Source of the DNA: Certhia americana
Lineage: Eukaryota > Chordata > Aves > Passeriformes > Certhiidae
Length of the DNA stretch: 64,000 bases
NCBI GenBank assembly: GCA_018697195.1
Contig: CM031857.1
Span: 63,591,698-63,655,697 of the forward strand
Direction of reading: 5' to 3'
Shown: positions 39,346 to 52,316 of the stretch, in pieces
Layout of the letters: the number at the start of each line of letters is the position of its first letter
How positions within the stretch are numbered: the stretch's first letter is position 1
The notes under the pieces: generated by a model
The model's database searches: none
What the model was told of the DNA's origin: nothing
The model's input: the letters and a program-made list of their open reading frames with translations, nothing else
Made by a program: the position numbers and the translations under genes

Positions 39346-41649
39346 TTGCACAAAATGTTTTCTTTGTGTAAATAGGTGCTTCATGCAGCAGAAAAAGAAA
39401 TACAGTCTTAGTAACATTTAACTTGGAAGTAAATTTTGTAATTATATTAAAATTGAGTAAGGAAAAATACCCCCCTAAAACTTATTATCTGTTATACATT
39501 AGTGCTCTTGAATAATCTACTGCAAAAGGGGGACAAAACGAAAGTTTATTGCTTATTGACTGAGATACAAGGGATGCCTGTGAACAAGTTAAGGAATAAT
39601 TTAAGCTTTAAAAAACAGTGAGAAGATCAGCATGAAACAGTCTACAAAATGCAAGAATGTTTGAGACTCCAACAGATTTTCTGAGTGATTCCCAATTACT
39701 GTGTATAAAATTTGACAGAGAATACATAACACTGGAGGCCCAACTACAGAGAATTTGACTGTAGATATAAAAAAAAAATACCAAATTGACTACATTTTCC
39801 ATATTTTCCCCCATATTTCTCAAATGCTTTACAGATTGCCATTACTTTTTGCATAATGTGGTAGTAGTTCAAAATAGGAGTCATTTCACCTCTCCAAAAC
39901 TTTTAACTTGCACTTAATATTTTTTGTCTATTAATGCATTTATATCATTAAGGCATTAAAAGAGGACTTCAGGTGGTAAAGCCTCAGCACCTTTTCCATT
40001 TCTGTGTATGCTAATTATGCAGATTTAGATGCATAGTGATCCTTCTTGTTGTTTTATATATCCATCTCACATACTGGCAAAATTCACCTCCTTGACTAAG
40101 TGTGTCTAGTATCCTTACAGGCATTACATAATTTGTTTCTTTCATGTCAGCTCCCTGTAATTTCCTCCCCTGTAAATTTAAATTGACTTGAGATAGTACC
40201 TACTTTTCTCAAGTAGTTGAGGTCTGTAAAGTGATGAATAAGCAGAGAGCCATGAGGTGCTTTAGTTTCCATTCCATGTCAGAGGATCTGTGTCTGCCTT
40301 TAGTGTCTATATCAGGACCAATTTTGGAATGTTGTGCACATTGTTTTGCTTTCATAACCATCACAGCAGCCTATGTGGCATTATATCAAACAAGGAGTGC
40401 TCTCTCACCTTTTGCAGAGGATGTGAACCACTAGTAGTGGTTGTAGGCTTGCTGGCTATAATGGTTTTGTTCTGAAAAAAAAAAAAGCCTTTCATTTTCA
40501 GCAAAGCCTTTATGGAGGTATTCTCCTTTATGGGCTGCCATATGTTCTGGGAGTTTATAATTCATGTTTGCAATGTATTTTTCATAAATTTGTCTGCTCA
40601 TATGTGGAGAGGAAGAAGATATAGCAGGCAAGATAAAAGAATAACGTTTAGGCTGGAGTCTGCCCAGCCTTTCATTCTCGAGTTAGCAGTCTAAAATGAT
40701 TTCCTGGGAAACTTAAAGGTTTTGAACAAAAGTTGTATCATGAATACAAGACTGCTATATATTTTGGAGTAATTATAATTTATCTAATTAGCTTAGAAAG
40801 CCTGAGTGAATCAGTCTTAATTAATGTTGCAGTAAATCTGAAATTAGGTTTCGAGTCTAAATTAAGCACCTCAGACAATTGATGGAAGGAGGTAGGCACT
40901 TTAAGGACATCTCCAACGAAAAATCTAAAAATGGGCAGATGCTAATACTTTCATACTTCCCCTCAACAACTCACTAGCTGGTAAAGCTGCTTCTTAATTT
41001 AGGTGTAGTGAAGCTGCCAGCAGAAAATATTCATGGCACCTCCCTCTCTTTCATAGCTATATTGAGGTAGGAGTCAGTTCAGAATTACTGGTTTACTAGG
41101 CTACAGTGTTGGAGCAATTCCATCAGAACCAAAGTATAGTTAAATCCCAGTGGTTAAAGTTAGTACTTAGAATTGTGAGAATGGAAGGATTTTTCAGCAT
41201 CTTCTGTATGTTATGTATTTGACACAAAACAAATGATTTAGGGTCCTCTTTCTTCTGACATCCCATTAATGAAGAACAAATCCTGTGAAAGCTTACTGGT
41301 CAACACTATACACTGCTTTGCTATCTCCAGGACATTTTCCTGGTTTGTTTTTTTTTTTTCTATTAATTTGGTTGTAGTTTTCTACATAGTATCCTATTAT
41401 TATATTTTCAATTTTTTATGCTAATTGTCATCAGGAAATATGGAATAACTAGTGAAAAACAGAAGGATTTGAAATATGTACACTAAATTTAAGGAAGAGG
41501 AGGCTATTATATCATATTAAATACTATCAATTAATTTTGACTGGTTATTCTCACACTGAAGGCAATAACCTCTGTTATACTGTAGTTTATGCTCAGTAAG
41601 AACATCACAGCAGGATAACAGCACTTTAGTAGGACTGACTACAAAAATA
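39346..41649. other. Noncoding DNA, nothing recognised
   Basis: Three overlapping 60-67 codon frames at 40231-40694 have no recognisable domain. No repeats beyond short homopolymers. Confidence 0.5.
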
Positions 41650-41945
41650 CTGCATGGGGTAGAGCCAGGGGGCTGGGGACTCCCCAGGGTCTCACTGCTA
41701 GGGTTGGTCCTACCCAACAGCCAGGAGCAGGGCAGCTGTGAGGCACTGGGATGCCCCAGACATCAGGCTGGGGCACAAGAAGAGACATGGCCAGCAAGCA
41801 TACCCAGAGGTGGTGTCGGCTTGGTGGGACCCATAGCTGGTCAGGGCAGGGTTGTGGTGAGCTGGAGACTGGCCCTACTGTGGTATCACTGGACCAGGGG
41901 CTGACAGATGCCAGGGAGCTGGGAAGGTCATTGACAAGGTAGGGA
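41650..41945. other. Unclassified GC-rich block
   Basis: About 300 bp visibly far richer in G+C than the surrounding DNA, poor in CpG, with repeated gctggg / ccaggg words. Minus-strand 106-codon and plus-strand 63-66-codon frames cross it, proline/serine-rich without a named domain. It abuts a CR1 endonuclease fragment at about 41946. It may be part of an unrecognised mobile element or LTR, or an exon-like island; I cannot tell. Confidence 0.45.
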
Positions 41946-41946
41946 G

Positions 41947-41977
41947 AGCCCTTATTCACCTAACAAGAATAAGGGCT
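41947..41977. repeat. Perfect 11-bp hairpin at the CR1 junction
   Basis: Arms agcccttattc (41947-41957) and gaataagggct (41967-41977) are exact reverse complements around a 9-base loop. The right arm lies in CR1 coding sequence and the left arm at the break with the GC-rich block, suggesting a junction formed by fold-back synthesis. Confidence 0.85.
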
Positions 41978-42395
41978 AATGATCCTGAAGCATTCTGCAG
42001 CTTCTTACAGAATAAGTTGTCCAACTCTTCTTCCTGGTTGGGGTGACGATAACAGACTCCCAGTAGGATGTCAGCCTTGTTAGTCTTCCCCTTAATCCTT
42101 ACCATAGGCATTCAACTTCATCATCATTAGTTTCAATTCCCATTGCACCAAAAGCCACCCTAATAGAGGGCCACACCTTCATCTCTCCTCCCTTTCCTGT
42201 TCTCTTCTGAAAAGCTTGTACCCATCCAGCGCAGCACTCCAGCTGTGTGAGTCATCTTGCCACATTTTCATGATGGTGATTACATCATAGCTTTGCTTCT
42301 GTACCATGGCCTCCAGCTCTTGTTTTTTACCCAGGTGGTCAACATCTTTTCTGTTCTCACTTATTTCCCTGCTCTTTGCCATTTTAAGACAGACA
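41967..42395 (-). mobile_element. CR1: CR1 LINE 5' fragment: endonuclease domain of ORF2
   Basis: Minus-strand sequence encodes the N-terminal half of a CR1 apurinic-type endonuclease. The first part lies in a 67-codon frame; after a break, a second frame reads KTNKADILLGVCYRHPNQEEE near 42090-42030. CR1 copies usually keep only the 3' end, so a piece from the 5' half without the 3' end is uncommon and implies internal deletion or rearrangement. It ends at the hairpin junction. Inactive. Confidence 0.85.
42179..42382 (-). pseudogene. CR1 endonuclease N-terminal remnant
   Basis: A 67-codon frame with QELEAMVQKQSYDVITIMKM and then DDSHSWSAALDGYKLFRRE, matching the start of the CR1 ORF2 endonuclease. 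In the family the segment after DVI..IT carries the metal-binding glutamate just before a Trp-rich stretch; here that place reads MKMW, so the acidic residue is lost. A frame break follows at about 42178. Non-functional. Confidence 0.8.
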
Positions 42396-43282
42396 TCTTG
42401 TCTTTTTGTTTTGTTTTTTTGTTCTTGTTCTTGAGGACTTCATGCATTTTTCATGAGTTCTCAAAAACAAATGCTAACAGTGTATCTCTAAAGAAGACAT
42501 CCAGCAAATGCCCTTAAGTGTTATGTTTCATAGGGTTGCATTACCTAAGACTTAGAAATCTTCCTCCAAGAATGAAATTCAGAATAATGAGGTAACCATC
42601 TAAAGGATGGTATTTGTAGAAGAGAAGAATGAGGCAAACTTCACAGCAGTTAACACCCTCAGCACTGAGTGAGGATAACATACAAAGAAATGAGCTGACC
42701 TTTGTAATTGCAAGATTCCCAGATTCATTATTATTGTGCAGCTGAATCTGGACTCAGGAGCTGAAGTACCTTCTAAAAGTATAAACATGAATAATAAGAA
42801 TGAAGCCTCTTTTCTTTCCAAAGTAAATGATAAAATACCTAAATCATTAAACAAATAATCTATTAATAGCTTCAAAAAAACGCAGAATAAGCACTGTCTA
42901 AACATGTCTTGAAACTTGCACATTTCTGGGAAGAGATAATATTTTCCTGGATCTTTTCCCTTCAATATCACCTCTCAGTTATTTTCTTGTTGGTTATTTG
43001 GCAATTTTAATGAAAATGTTCAGTCTTGATATTTTTTGCTAAGGAACTCCTCTTCAGAATGATGCAACAATTATTTTCTTTTCTCTTAGAGAGGTCTATC
43101 TTAGGCGAGCCCAAGACTCAAGCTATTGTTTCATATCCTTGCTTATACTATTGTAACTCCTCTACTTTCAGACTTTGCATCTGCAGCTTAGTTCTAAGTT
43201 TTCTGTTCTTTTCTGTTTCTAAGGCCTGCTTTTACAGCTTTCTGGAAGCCTTCTTACTTTTACTAATTTCCACACCGCAGCT
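42396..43282. other. Noncoding DNA between CR1 copies
   Basis: The minus-strand frame at 42600-42971 (123 codons) and plus-strand frames at 42257-42517 and 43026-43286 have no domain I recognise. The 123-codon frame is the longest non-repeat minus-strand frame in the window but shows no start context or splice-like boundary. Confidence 0.45.
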
Positions 43283-43806
43283 TTAATGCTGTATCCAGTT
43301 TTGGACCCCCTAATTCAGGAAGGAACCCCTCAATTCATTGAGTTGCTGGAGTGTGTCCAGAGAAGAGCAACAGAGCTGGTGAAGGGTCTGGAGCACAAAT
43401 CCTGTGAGGAGCAGCTGAAGGAGCTGGGGTTGTTTAGCTTTGGAGAAAAGGAGGCTCAGGGGAGACCTTATGACTCTCTACAGCTGCCTGAAAGGAGGCT
43501 GTGGCCAGGTGGGGGTTGGTCTCTTCTCTCATGCATCTCATGATAGGATAAGTGGAACACAGTCTTAAACTGCATCAGGGGAGGCTTAGGTTGGACATTA
43601 GGAAGAAATTTTTTACAAAAAAGGGTGATTAGACATTGAAATGAACTGCCTAGGGAGGGGAGTGAAGTCACCTTCCCTGGAACTGTTTAAGGAAAGACTG
43701 GATGAGGCACTTAGTGCCATGGTCTCGTTGATATGGCTATGTTAGGTCCTGGGTTGGATTTGATGATCTCAGAGGTTTTTCCAGCCTAATACATTCTGAT
43801 TCTGGT
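43283..43806 (+). mobile_element. CR1: CR1 LINE 3' portion
   Basis: Well-preserved plus-strand CR1 from the ORF2 tail to the 3' end. The patches gctgtatccagttttggacc, ggaaacttccctgg-type 3' UTR words and the terminal gatgatctcagaggtttttc patch occur in order, with a worn ATTCTG-type tail at 43793-43806. 5'-truncated at about 43283. It is one of the least diverged CR1 copies in the window. Confidence 0.93.
43286..43543 (+). pseudogene. CR1 ORF2 C-terminal remnant
   Basis: 85-codon frame with ELLECVQRRATELVKGLEH and LKELGLFSFGEKEAQGR, the conserved segment near the end of the CR1 ORF2 polyprotein. A frameshift near 43445 changes the usual continuation. It contains neither the endonuclease nor the RT active site. 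Confidence 0.88.
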
Positions 43807-46800
43807 TCTCAAAACTTTCATATCAATTCCCTCTAATAAGACAAATTTACTTTTTTTAAAACTGTTTATGCCTGTTGGACTGAATATTTAAAAGCCATTA
43901 GAGTGTTTAAGAGGTAGCTATCTGTATGTCAGAACACCTATTTATGTCTCCGTTCCTCTGCTTCACTCCTGATGTCCAACACTTGCATGACTCTACGTAC
44001 CCATTCTCTTTTAGCTCTTCTCTTTAACTCCTGCTCAATTTTTATTTCTCTGTTTCTGATATTGACTCTTGACCTTGGACTTACTTTTTCATGTATCTCC
44101 AGAGTCTGTTTTCTCCTCTGAGGTCTTTCCCTTAATTCTCAAAATTGTGCTGGACTTTTTACAGATTCAGAGCTACTAAATATCTACAACTTCATGAGGG
44201 TTATGAAGGCTACTAAGTCTTATTTTTCTTAAAATGCCACATCAAAAAAGGTCCATTTACACAATTTTAATTATTAGGATTTTGTGTCCATGTTCTCTTG
44301 TCACTGAAAAGTAATAACCTGTCTTCCAGATTCTATTTTTGTGTGCCACTTTTCACAGTATAGCATTGAACTTCTTTAGATTGTGACTTTCATAAAATTT
44401 CTTCCATATATTTCTGTTATTTCTCAGTGTTTTATTTTCTGTTCAACACAACAGAAAACATCCTTAAGTTCATTAAATCTTGAACTGAAAATAAAAATGC
44501 ATAACAAGAATAGCCTTTTCTGCGCATGCAGTATAAACCTTTCAAATTTAATTTAATTCTAGTCAATGTCTAACAGTGAGATTAATTTCTGTGTTTGGGT
44601 TAATTTCTGTACTGCAAGCAACACAATTTCATTACAGCTTCCATGTGGCAGTGATGATGGCTTATAAAGTTCTTGTTATACTCCTTGGACATTTAGTTTG
44701 ATTTATCCTAATAAAAGGTATCCAATGCCATGTAAGACAGCCTAGTGTATCTGTGACTTTCATACTTGATTGATAGAAGCTGGATAGGACCTGTGGGAGA
44801 TTTGTGTAACACCGCATAGGAAGGTGAAAACCCAATGGGATGTGTCTTGACATATTAATGGACACATTAAATCAAACCCTTAGTTCTCATAAGAATGTCA
44901 ATATTTAGACAGAAGATTTACTTGCAAGCATGGAATGAATAACTGTTCTTATTTCTGTATATTAAGTCATTAGCTGAAAGAAAAAAATTGGCCTGAAGAC
45001 ATATTTTGTTTTCTTATAATTTCCTTCACCTTCATTGTTATGAAGACTGGTATTTCATTATCAAATTTTATATAACTTAAGCTGTGTGTGTTCAAAGCAT
45101 TGCACATACAGCTCTCTTTGTTCCATTCTTAATGTTCCGCATACATTAGCTTTTGTAATTTCTAAAAATGTTAACTTTTCCACTTAAAATTGCCTACACT
45201 AACTAATGCTGTGCCTCTCAATGTACTTAATATTCTTTTGCTGAATGGAAAATCAGCTATTCATGTAGACTTTCAGATTTTGGTCACTTTTCAATTCAGT
45301 GGTTGACAGTAAGAAGGTCTTCCATCTGAAAAAAAGAGCATGTATACTATTTAGTGTTGGGTAGATGTTTCTTGTAAAGAAGAGTATTGGCCTACTGGAA
45401 AATATTCCTGGAAGGACTTCCAGGACTCAAAGTCAACTATTTAACTAAATCTTCTGAAGACTTTGAATGAAAAGCATTTACATGCTTGCTAACAAACATA
45501 AAATCAGTTCTTGGGTTAAACATGGGATAAAAATAAGTGGTTTATTGAAAAACAAATGAAGAATATAAATTTTTAAATCTGATCTCTTCAAAGTTTGGAT
45601 AGAAAAAATAAAGCAACCCGACCCAACCCAAAACACCATCACAAACCCCCCAGCAATTTAACAGATCTTAAAGGGCTTCAACATTATTTGTATGGTTTGT
45701 TGCCAACAGACCAAAACTTTATCTTTATATAAGGTTACAGCTCTGATGTTATTAGTGAAAATTATTATTATTAGCACCATATATGAAGTGACCTCGAAAT
45801 ACTTAGGCCAACTTCTAATATAGGTCACAATACAAAAATTGTGACAACAAATAGAATGGTTGAGCTAAAACTACCCTTTTAAAAAGCGAGACAAAACACT
45901 TAGGACAGTTTAAGATTTTCATTGAGGAGATACATGCACAGTTACTTCTTGTGGTACATACACTCTGTGAATAAATATTAACACCCTAGAAATGTCTTTT
46001 AATAAAACATAAAGAAGATATAACAGGAAATCTTGCCAAATTTTTCTGTTAGAAAAATAATTTATTGCTTGCAATGATGCAATTTTTTTTTCACTCCTGT
46101 AACAGTGTTTTAGAAATGGAAATAAAATATCATGGCTCCAGAATATTTTGAAATGTAAGTCAAAATTTGATTATAATAAAATCTTGACATTATTTCTTTA
46201 ATAGTTAGTTATTATTTGTAGTGATTTTAGTGCAGTAGTTTCACCCTTTGGTGGGTCATGGGAACTGAAATAGTCTACATATGTAATTTTGTGTTTAAGT
46301 GATCAAAGGCAGCTTCCAGTCAGATCATATTGAAACATGGTGTCTTATTTTCTAGATCAAACTATGTCTGTTCGGTAATGAGAGTCGTTATTTCAGCTTC
46401 AAATAAGAATTAAACCAAATAGGAGTTTTTGAACTTACCTTCAAATTCACATTCTTGTGTTTTGATCATCTATTCAACAATAAATTGAGAGTATAAATAC
46501 ACGCATAGGAAACAGCAGGCATCCTTCATGAACAAGTTTTCAGTAGATTAGATTAAAGTAAAAGTATCCTTTTTCTAACAAAGTAACTTAAAATTCTGGC
46601 AGTAGAGCAATCTGTGGAGTAAAAACCCCAAAACAATTTAGAGGATGTTCTAGAGCATTTATCTATGCTTAAAATAATAAAATAGAGTCTCTTCCCTGAA
46701 GCTGAGACAATCCAGCACACCATGTTCCTGCCTATTCAACTAAAGTCTGTTATTTACCTACCCTGCCCCACATCTAGGAACAGACATGGACTTTTGGAAA

Positions 46801-48929
46801 TAGTCCATGGTTTGTGCTAATGTCTGAATTGTCCTGAGCATTCATATAGAAAGTTACTTTGTCAAATCAAAACTGTGACAGGGATCACTCTAAATATATT
46901 ACTACAGACAACCATGTTTCCATTGTTATAAAAATTTATGTTCTCAGACACAGTTTGATTTATAGCTATAAACGTAAACATTGAGAATTGCTGGATAAAT
47001 TATGTATCCTCGGCTTTTCTTAAGCATTAGCTGATTTTGCAAATTATGACTTCCTAAATATTTCATCCTCCACAATTCCACTCTCTAAAGCAAATGTTCA
47101 CAAATGTAAAGACAAAGTTCAGTCCCTAAGTCATTGATGAGCTCCAGAAATTGCATTTGTATTTAACTGCTCAGGACAGTATGCGGGGTTGTGTTTGGGT
47201 ACAGAACTGTGTGCAAGGCATAGAGGTAAACAGAAAGAAAGGAAGGAAGGATGATGCTTAATTTTAATTTCAAGGAATTTTTCTGTTGAATTGTTCAGGT
47301 TCACTGCAGGTAGGAGTAACTCTTGAAGAAATTGGACATTACGCAATTCTATCAAAATTAGTCTCTACAAAGAGCCTTTTATAGGTAAAGTGTTGAAACA
47401 TGTGCTGCAAAGATTGGTCATCCATGAGGACATCTGGACATCATTCATATGTCATCAGGACAAAGCTGTTGCTGAACCCTTTGAGATCACCACAAATAAG
47501 TTTTAGATTATAGTCAAAACTGCATCCAAACTCAACAGCTGATCATGTTCTCAATAATAAGATGAACTAAATCTCTACATTTTGATTTGTTCAAAATCCA
47601 AATCCAAATATTACAATTCTGGCTTTCACTTGATATCCATATAAACAATTTTGATATAATTATAGACCAGGAGATTCCTATAAGTGCTGGTCAGTTGCTC
47701 TTTCTTTTCTAAGGTTAATGTTTCTTTCCTGTTGCTCCTTGTAAAAACTGTGGAAGCTCAGATGAGCCCCAGGACCTCACAAAACACCCTCTTTTGATTT
47801 AGACTGGCACATTACCTGTATGGTATTATATCTATATGCAAGACTAACACAATGGTTGAAAAGAAGTATTGTACTGGTATCTGTTTCTGAAAGGATAAAC
47901 AGATGCATATTTTAAAATCTATGTTATTACAATACACTGCAATGGGCATCTGGTTGTTTTTATGTTTGTTTGTTTTTATCTTTTAAAGATAAACATTATT
48001 TTAATAAATGCAAACAATGTCATTGCTAATTCTTCATATGCTATGTTAAACAAACTAAATTAGAATGATGTGATGCAGTATCAGAGAAACCCCACACTTG
48101 CAGCACTCAGGATTATCCATTTAACTTAATGAATTCTCCTCTAAATTTCATCTTCCAGAATTGCCTACACTAAAAAAAATGTCGGCAAAAGAAGTTATCC
48201 GACAAGATTTTGTTTTTTCTGTGACTTTAAATTCATTCACATTGAGCAAGATGACAGATAAGAGAAACTCTGATTCAGAGTTAACCTGATAACCCTATCC
48301 AGTCGGTATTTCAACATTTGCCCATTTAATATCCAAATACTGATTTGTCCAAGAATGAGACTGCCATCTAAACTATCTGTAGCTTCCCTCTGGCAGTGTT
48401 GTTAATGGTTTTTTTTGCCATTATCTGATGAAAGACACTGGCTTGTGTGGCATTTGCAAAGACCTTAAACTTCTAATTACTTGAGAGTGTAGGCTCCTAC
48501 CTTGCATTTGCTATATGCTACATACTCTGCCCATGATACTTTTGTAATGAACTGTATCATATGATAATTTTTGTGCTAAAGAAAAAACATGACAATTCAG
48601 TGGGGTAAGGATACAAGCCCCATAATAAATAAATGCAAATCTAAGTAAATAAATAAGACTGAGAGGAAATTTCTTGTGAGGTAAACCTGGACTTTTTAGA
48701 TAATTTGGTGGAATATCTAATCTGGTCACAACAGCAATGGGAAGGTAGAAGGATGTTAAATGCACATTGCTGGAGCAAATACTATATTCCCATTGTTTCA
48801 GCTTACTTCTCTTAAAGAAAAGAAAATATTGAGGATATCTGTGAAAAGGTAACAAATTCTCATATGATTCACCAAGTTTCTTTCTGGTTTCTGAATGAGA
48901 GATGCTGGTTTTGTCTGAAGAGTAGTGAA
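43807..48929. other. AT-rich noncoding DNA, nothing recognised
   Basis: The part at 43930-44180 is pyrimidine-rich on the plus strand. The 114-codon minus-strand frame at 48511-48855 shows no domain. No element, RNA or exon was supported. Confidence 0.5.
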
Positions 48930-48937
48930 GTTCAGTT

Positions 48938-49120
48938 ATGTCTGCACTACCAGTATTAGGTCTGTTACCAGTACAATTGTGGGATAACTTGCAGCATCAC
49001 TGTCTGTTTCCAGGAAACTACTGCATTGAGCCAGTGATGATGAAGGGCAGAGGCTTCATGGATAGGCACAAGTACAACCGGACAGATCTCTCTACCATGG
49101 ACTTACAGCCAATGATGTGA
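48938..49120 (+). other. Exon-like open frame of unknown nature
   Basis: A 60-codon frame whose second half (about 49013-49120) is less AT-rich than its surroundings. It is preceded by ctgtctgtttccag, a good vertebrate 3' splice-acceptor look-alike, at about 48999-49012. The translation after the AG is GNYCIEPVMMKGRGFMDRHK and onward to a stop at 49118-49120. I do not recognise the protein. It could be a terminal coding exon, a conserved element or chance; there is no nearby AATAAA. Confidence 0.2.
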
Positions 49121-51420
49121 AAAAACGAAAATGTAACTAACAATTCTGAACAAGTGCTATTGCCCCTCCTTAGCTATGAATTTCTTAGCTCTAAAGCTAA
49201 AGAGTTGTGTTTGTTCTCTTGCAGGTTCATGAATCTTGTTTTCTTGACTAATCAGTGATGAAGATTCAATATGAGGTGAAAAGGGTATTCCCATATTTTC
49301 TCTTTCTTATTTCCTGCTTTCCTCCCTTATGCTTATGTGGTAATCAGGGCATACTCCTTGAGAGAAAAAAAAAAGGAAAAAAGAAAAAAAAAAAGTGATT
49401 TTAGTTTGAAATCCTTTAGATTAAAGATATTGGACAGTAATCCCCCAAGTGATTCGTTTAACCAAGAGTCTGTTATAAAAAACATGAGCAATGCTTACCT
49501 TCATCACCTTTCTTTCATGGTTCTGTTTTAAAAGCAAAGCAATTGAAACAGAGTTTTATAGATGGCTCAATAACTGTCAAGCACTGTCACATTACAAGTT
49601 TCAAAACTTCAGTCCTACCACATTGGTCTTAGGAAATTTATGAATTCCATCCTGAGATAGTTGAGGGCTGTGCATCCTCAAGAGGAGACAAGAACAATTC
49701 TAAGCATAAGTAAAAATGGAATTTCATGCAATTAAGAAAATTAGAGGTCAAAGACATGCTATAAAATTTAACTGTTTGCTCTGCATGGGTATTTTCAATG
49801 GCAAGTAATTTGTGAGAGGTGCAAACTTGATATGCATTTTTTAAAGATATCTATATTCTTTTAAACATATGTCCTTTATCCTAGTTCATACTATAGTATT
49901 AGAATTACTTCTATCATCTGACATGCATTATAATTTTTTCTAACACATCGAATCTTTTTATATATTGGAAATATATGCTGTTTTTCCCTTCACTGCTGAT
50001 ATCAATTATATCCCTTTTTTTCTGAATAACTGTAGATATAAATTTGATATAATTAATGTAGCAGTCTTTGACTCTATCTTTACAAATTCCATAGGCTGAA
50101 TTTTTACTGGCTTGTAACTGAAGGCATTAATATTTGGGCAAATGCTATCATTAGTACATTAGCTCTTGCTACATTGTCTTGGGGTAAGTGGAAAGATTAG
50201 GGAATTTTACTAGAGATGACTTGCCTTGTTAATTAGGCCTAGCTTGTCACTGTTCTGATTTGTCAAAAAATTAAACCAAAATGGCTATAGACCATAAAAT
50301 GTGAGACTGTAACTCTAGCAGCTGTTTGAGGACAATTTTGCTCGTCATCAAAAGTATGAGATCTATTTCTGGTTCTGTTTCTCTCCCCAGCTGTTAATGT
50401 AATTTGGAAAATTTGACACAAGGTGATGTACAGAATAGAGATACTAAGATCTCAGAGTGGTTAAGCCTGCTGTTCAGAACCCAGTGTTAAAGAAAGTCAA
50501 GTGGGAAAAAAGTTCATAAAACCTAAGTCAATCAAAATAAGCAAGAGGCTAGTCTTAATAACTCATTCAGATTCCCTCTCACTGTAATAAAGAATTGCCC
50601 TTTGATGTTGATATTACTTTCTGACTGCAAGTGTCTTTCTCTTTCTTGGATTTTTTTTTCCCCTATTTTCTGCTGACGCTATTTAGTCATCAGTGTTAGA
50701 CTGAATGTCCAACTTCAGATAAGTCAATTTAGGTGAGACAAATCTCAGGTTGGCTGTCTGAGTGGGTAAAAAAGGCTGAACAGTATGTGACTAGAGGTCA
50801 TTTACACAATGTCCTGTTACAATTTTGTGGCTGAGAGTCAGAAAATATTATTACATTGATTAATCTACCTGACACTGTTGTGAAACTGATCATTCTTTGT
50901 ATAGATAGATATAAATCCAAAAGATACAATTCTACGTGCTCTAATACAACTAAATCGTATATAACATTTCTTGTCAGTTTATGTTATAAATAAGAAGATT
51001 CTTCAGAGCTTTTGGTAGAGGAAATTTGTTCTCCTATCTGGCTTCGACAGCAACAAAATGAAGCAGAAGACAGAAGTAGACCTCCAGCTTCCCTCATATT
51101 TTCTTAACCAAATAAGACCCATGCTTATTGCCTATTATACTATTGCTATTGCCTATTTATTACAAATAAAATCTTCCAGTAATTGAAGGATAATTATCCA
51201 TTTTCCTGCATTTATATTTGCTTTATTTGTTGAAAGCAGAATTTCACAAGGATTGAAGATTACAAAATGAATTATTTCATCTTTTTAACCATTGAAATGG
51301 TCAAAACTCTAATTGTGAATTCAAACTTATCACAAACTTAAGCTGTTTTACTGATTCCAGGTTGTGCCTCAGTAGAGAAAAATACACATATCAAATTATC
51401 TGATCCTTTTTCATACAACC
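49121..51420. other. AT-rich noncoding DNA, nothing recognised
   Basis: A-rich tract at 49365-49394; otherwise no recognisable element or gene. Confidence 0.5.
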
Positions 51421-51950
51421 ATAGAATCATTTAGGTTGGAAAATAACTCTAAGATTATTGAATCCAACCTTTGACTGACCTTGTCCACTATACCATAGCA
51501 CTAAGTGCCAGAGTCAGCCTTGAAAATGGACAGTGCATCCACCACCTCCCTGTGTAGTCCATTCCAGTGCTTGACAGCCCTTACTGTGAAGAAATACTTC
51601 CTGATGTCCAAAATTAAGTTCCTGTGGTGCAGCTTTAGGCTATGCCCACTTGTCCTGTCACTAGTTCCCTAGGAGAAGACTCTAACCCCTGCCTCCTTTC
51701 AGGCAGTTGGGGAAAGCTGGAAGGTCACACCTGAGCCTTCTTTTCTCCAGGCTAAAGAACCCCAGCTCCCTCAGCCGCTCCCCATAAGACTGACTCTTTA
51801 GACTTTCACCAACTTTCTTTTCTGGACTCGTTCCAGAACCTCTAGCCCTGCTAGCCACACTGGTTTTATTAATAGGTCAGAATGCCATTGGAGTTCTTGG
51901 CTACGTGGGCATACTGATGGCTTGTGTCTCATCACATCTGTCCCATGAAG
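51421..51950 (-). mobile_element. CR1: CR1 LINE 3' portion with internal deletion
   Basis: The left end has the CR1 tail signature atagaatcatttaggttgga, followed by the minus-strand 3' UTR (cctccctgtgtagtccattc, cagcccttactgtgaagaaa) and the ORF2 tail (ttcttttctccaggctaaag). After about 51845 the pattern jumps to a further upstream CR1 segment (ctgctagccacac, then atgccattggagttcttggc), implying an internal deletion of roughly a hundred bases. 5'-truncated near 51950. Confidence 0.9.
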
Positions 51951-52278
51951 TTGTATTTGACACCTCAGGACATCTCAAATGACATTAAGTAGTGATGACC
52001 AGGCAATAGGATTGAGTCACTTGTCAAAATAGTCTGAAGTGTTCTTAAACCCCCTAGAATGTTAAGTTTCTGTGATCCAAAGACTAATTTTAATGCAACA
52101 CAATGGCATAATCTTGGCTCATGAATCCAAGAAAATTGCCAAAACTCTGGGAAACAGTGCTGACAAAACTGCATAGGCCAGCACCATGAAAGGCAGCAAA
52201 GGTGAGACTGCAGACAAAGTAAGAGAGGCTTGTTCAAAGATTCTGCAGGAATAACAGGTGAGAAAAATCTTAAGAGGA

Positions 52279-52316
<38 letters not shown>

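Noticed and set aside
42600..42971. 123-codon minus-strand frame as a gene
   Set aside because: No domain, splice-like boundary or start context; this length is plausible by chance in 64 kb.
48511..48855. 114-codon minus-strand frame as a gene
   Set aside because: Composition follows the AT-rich background and no motif is recognisable.
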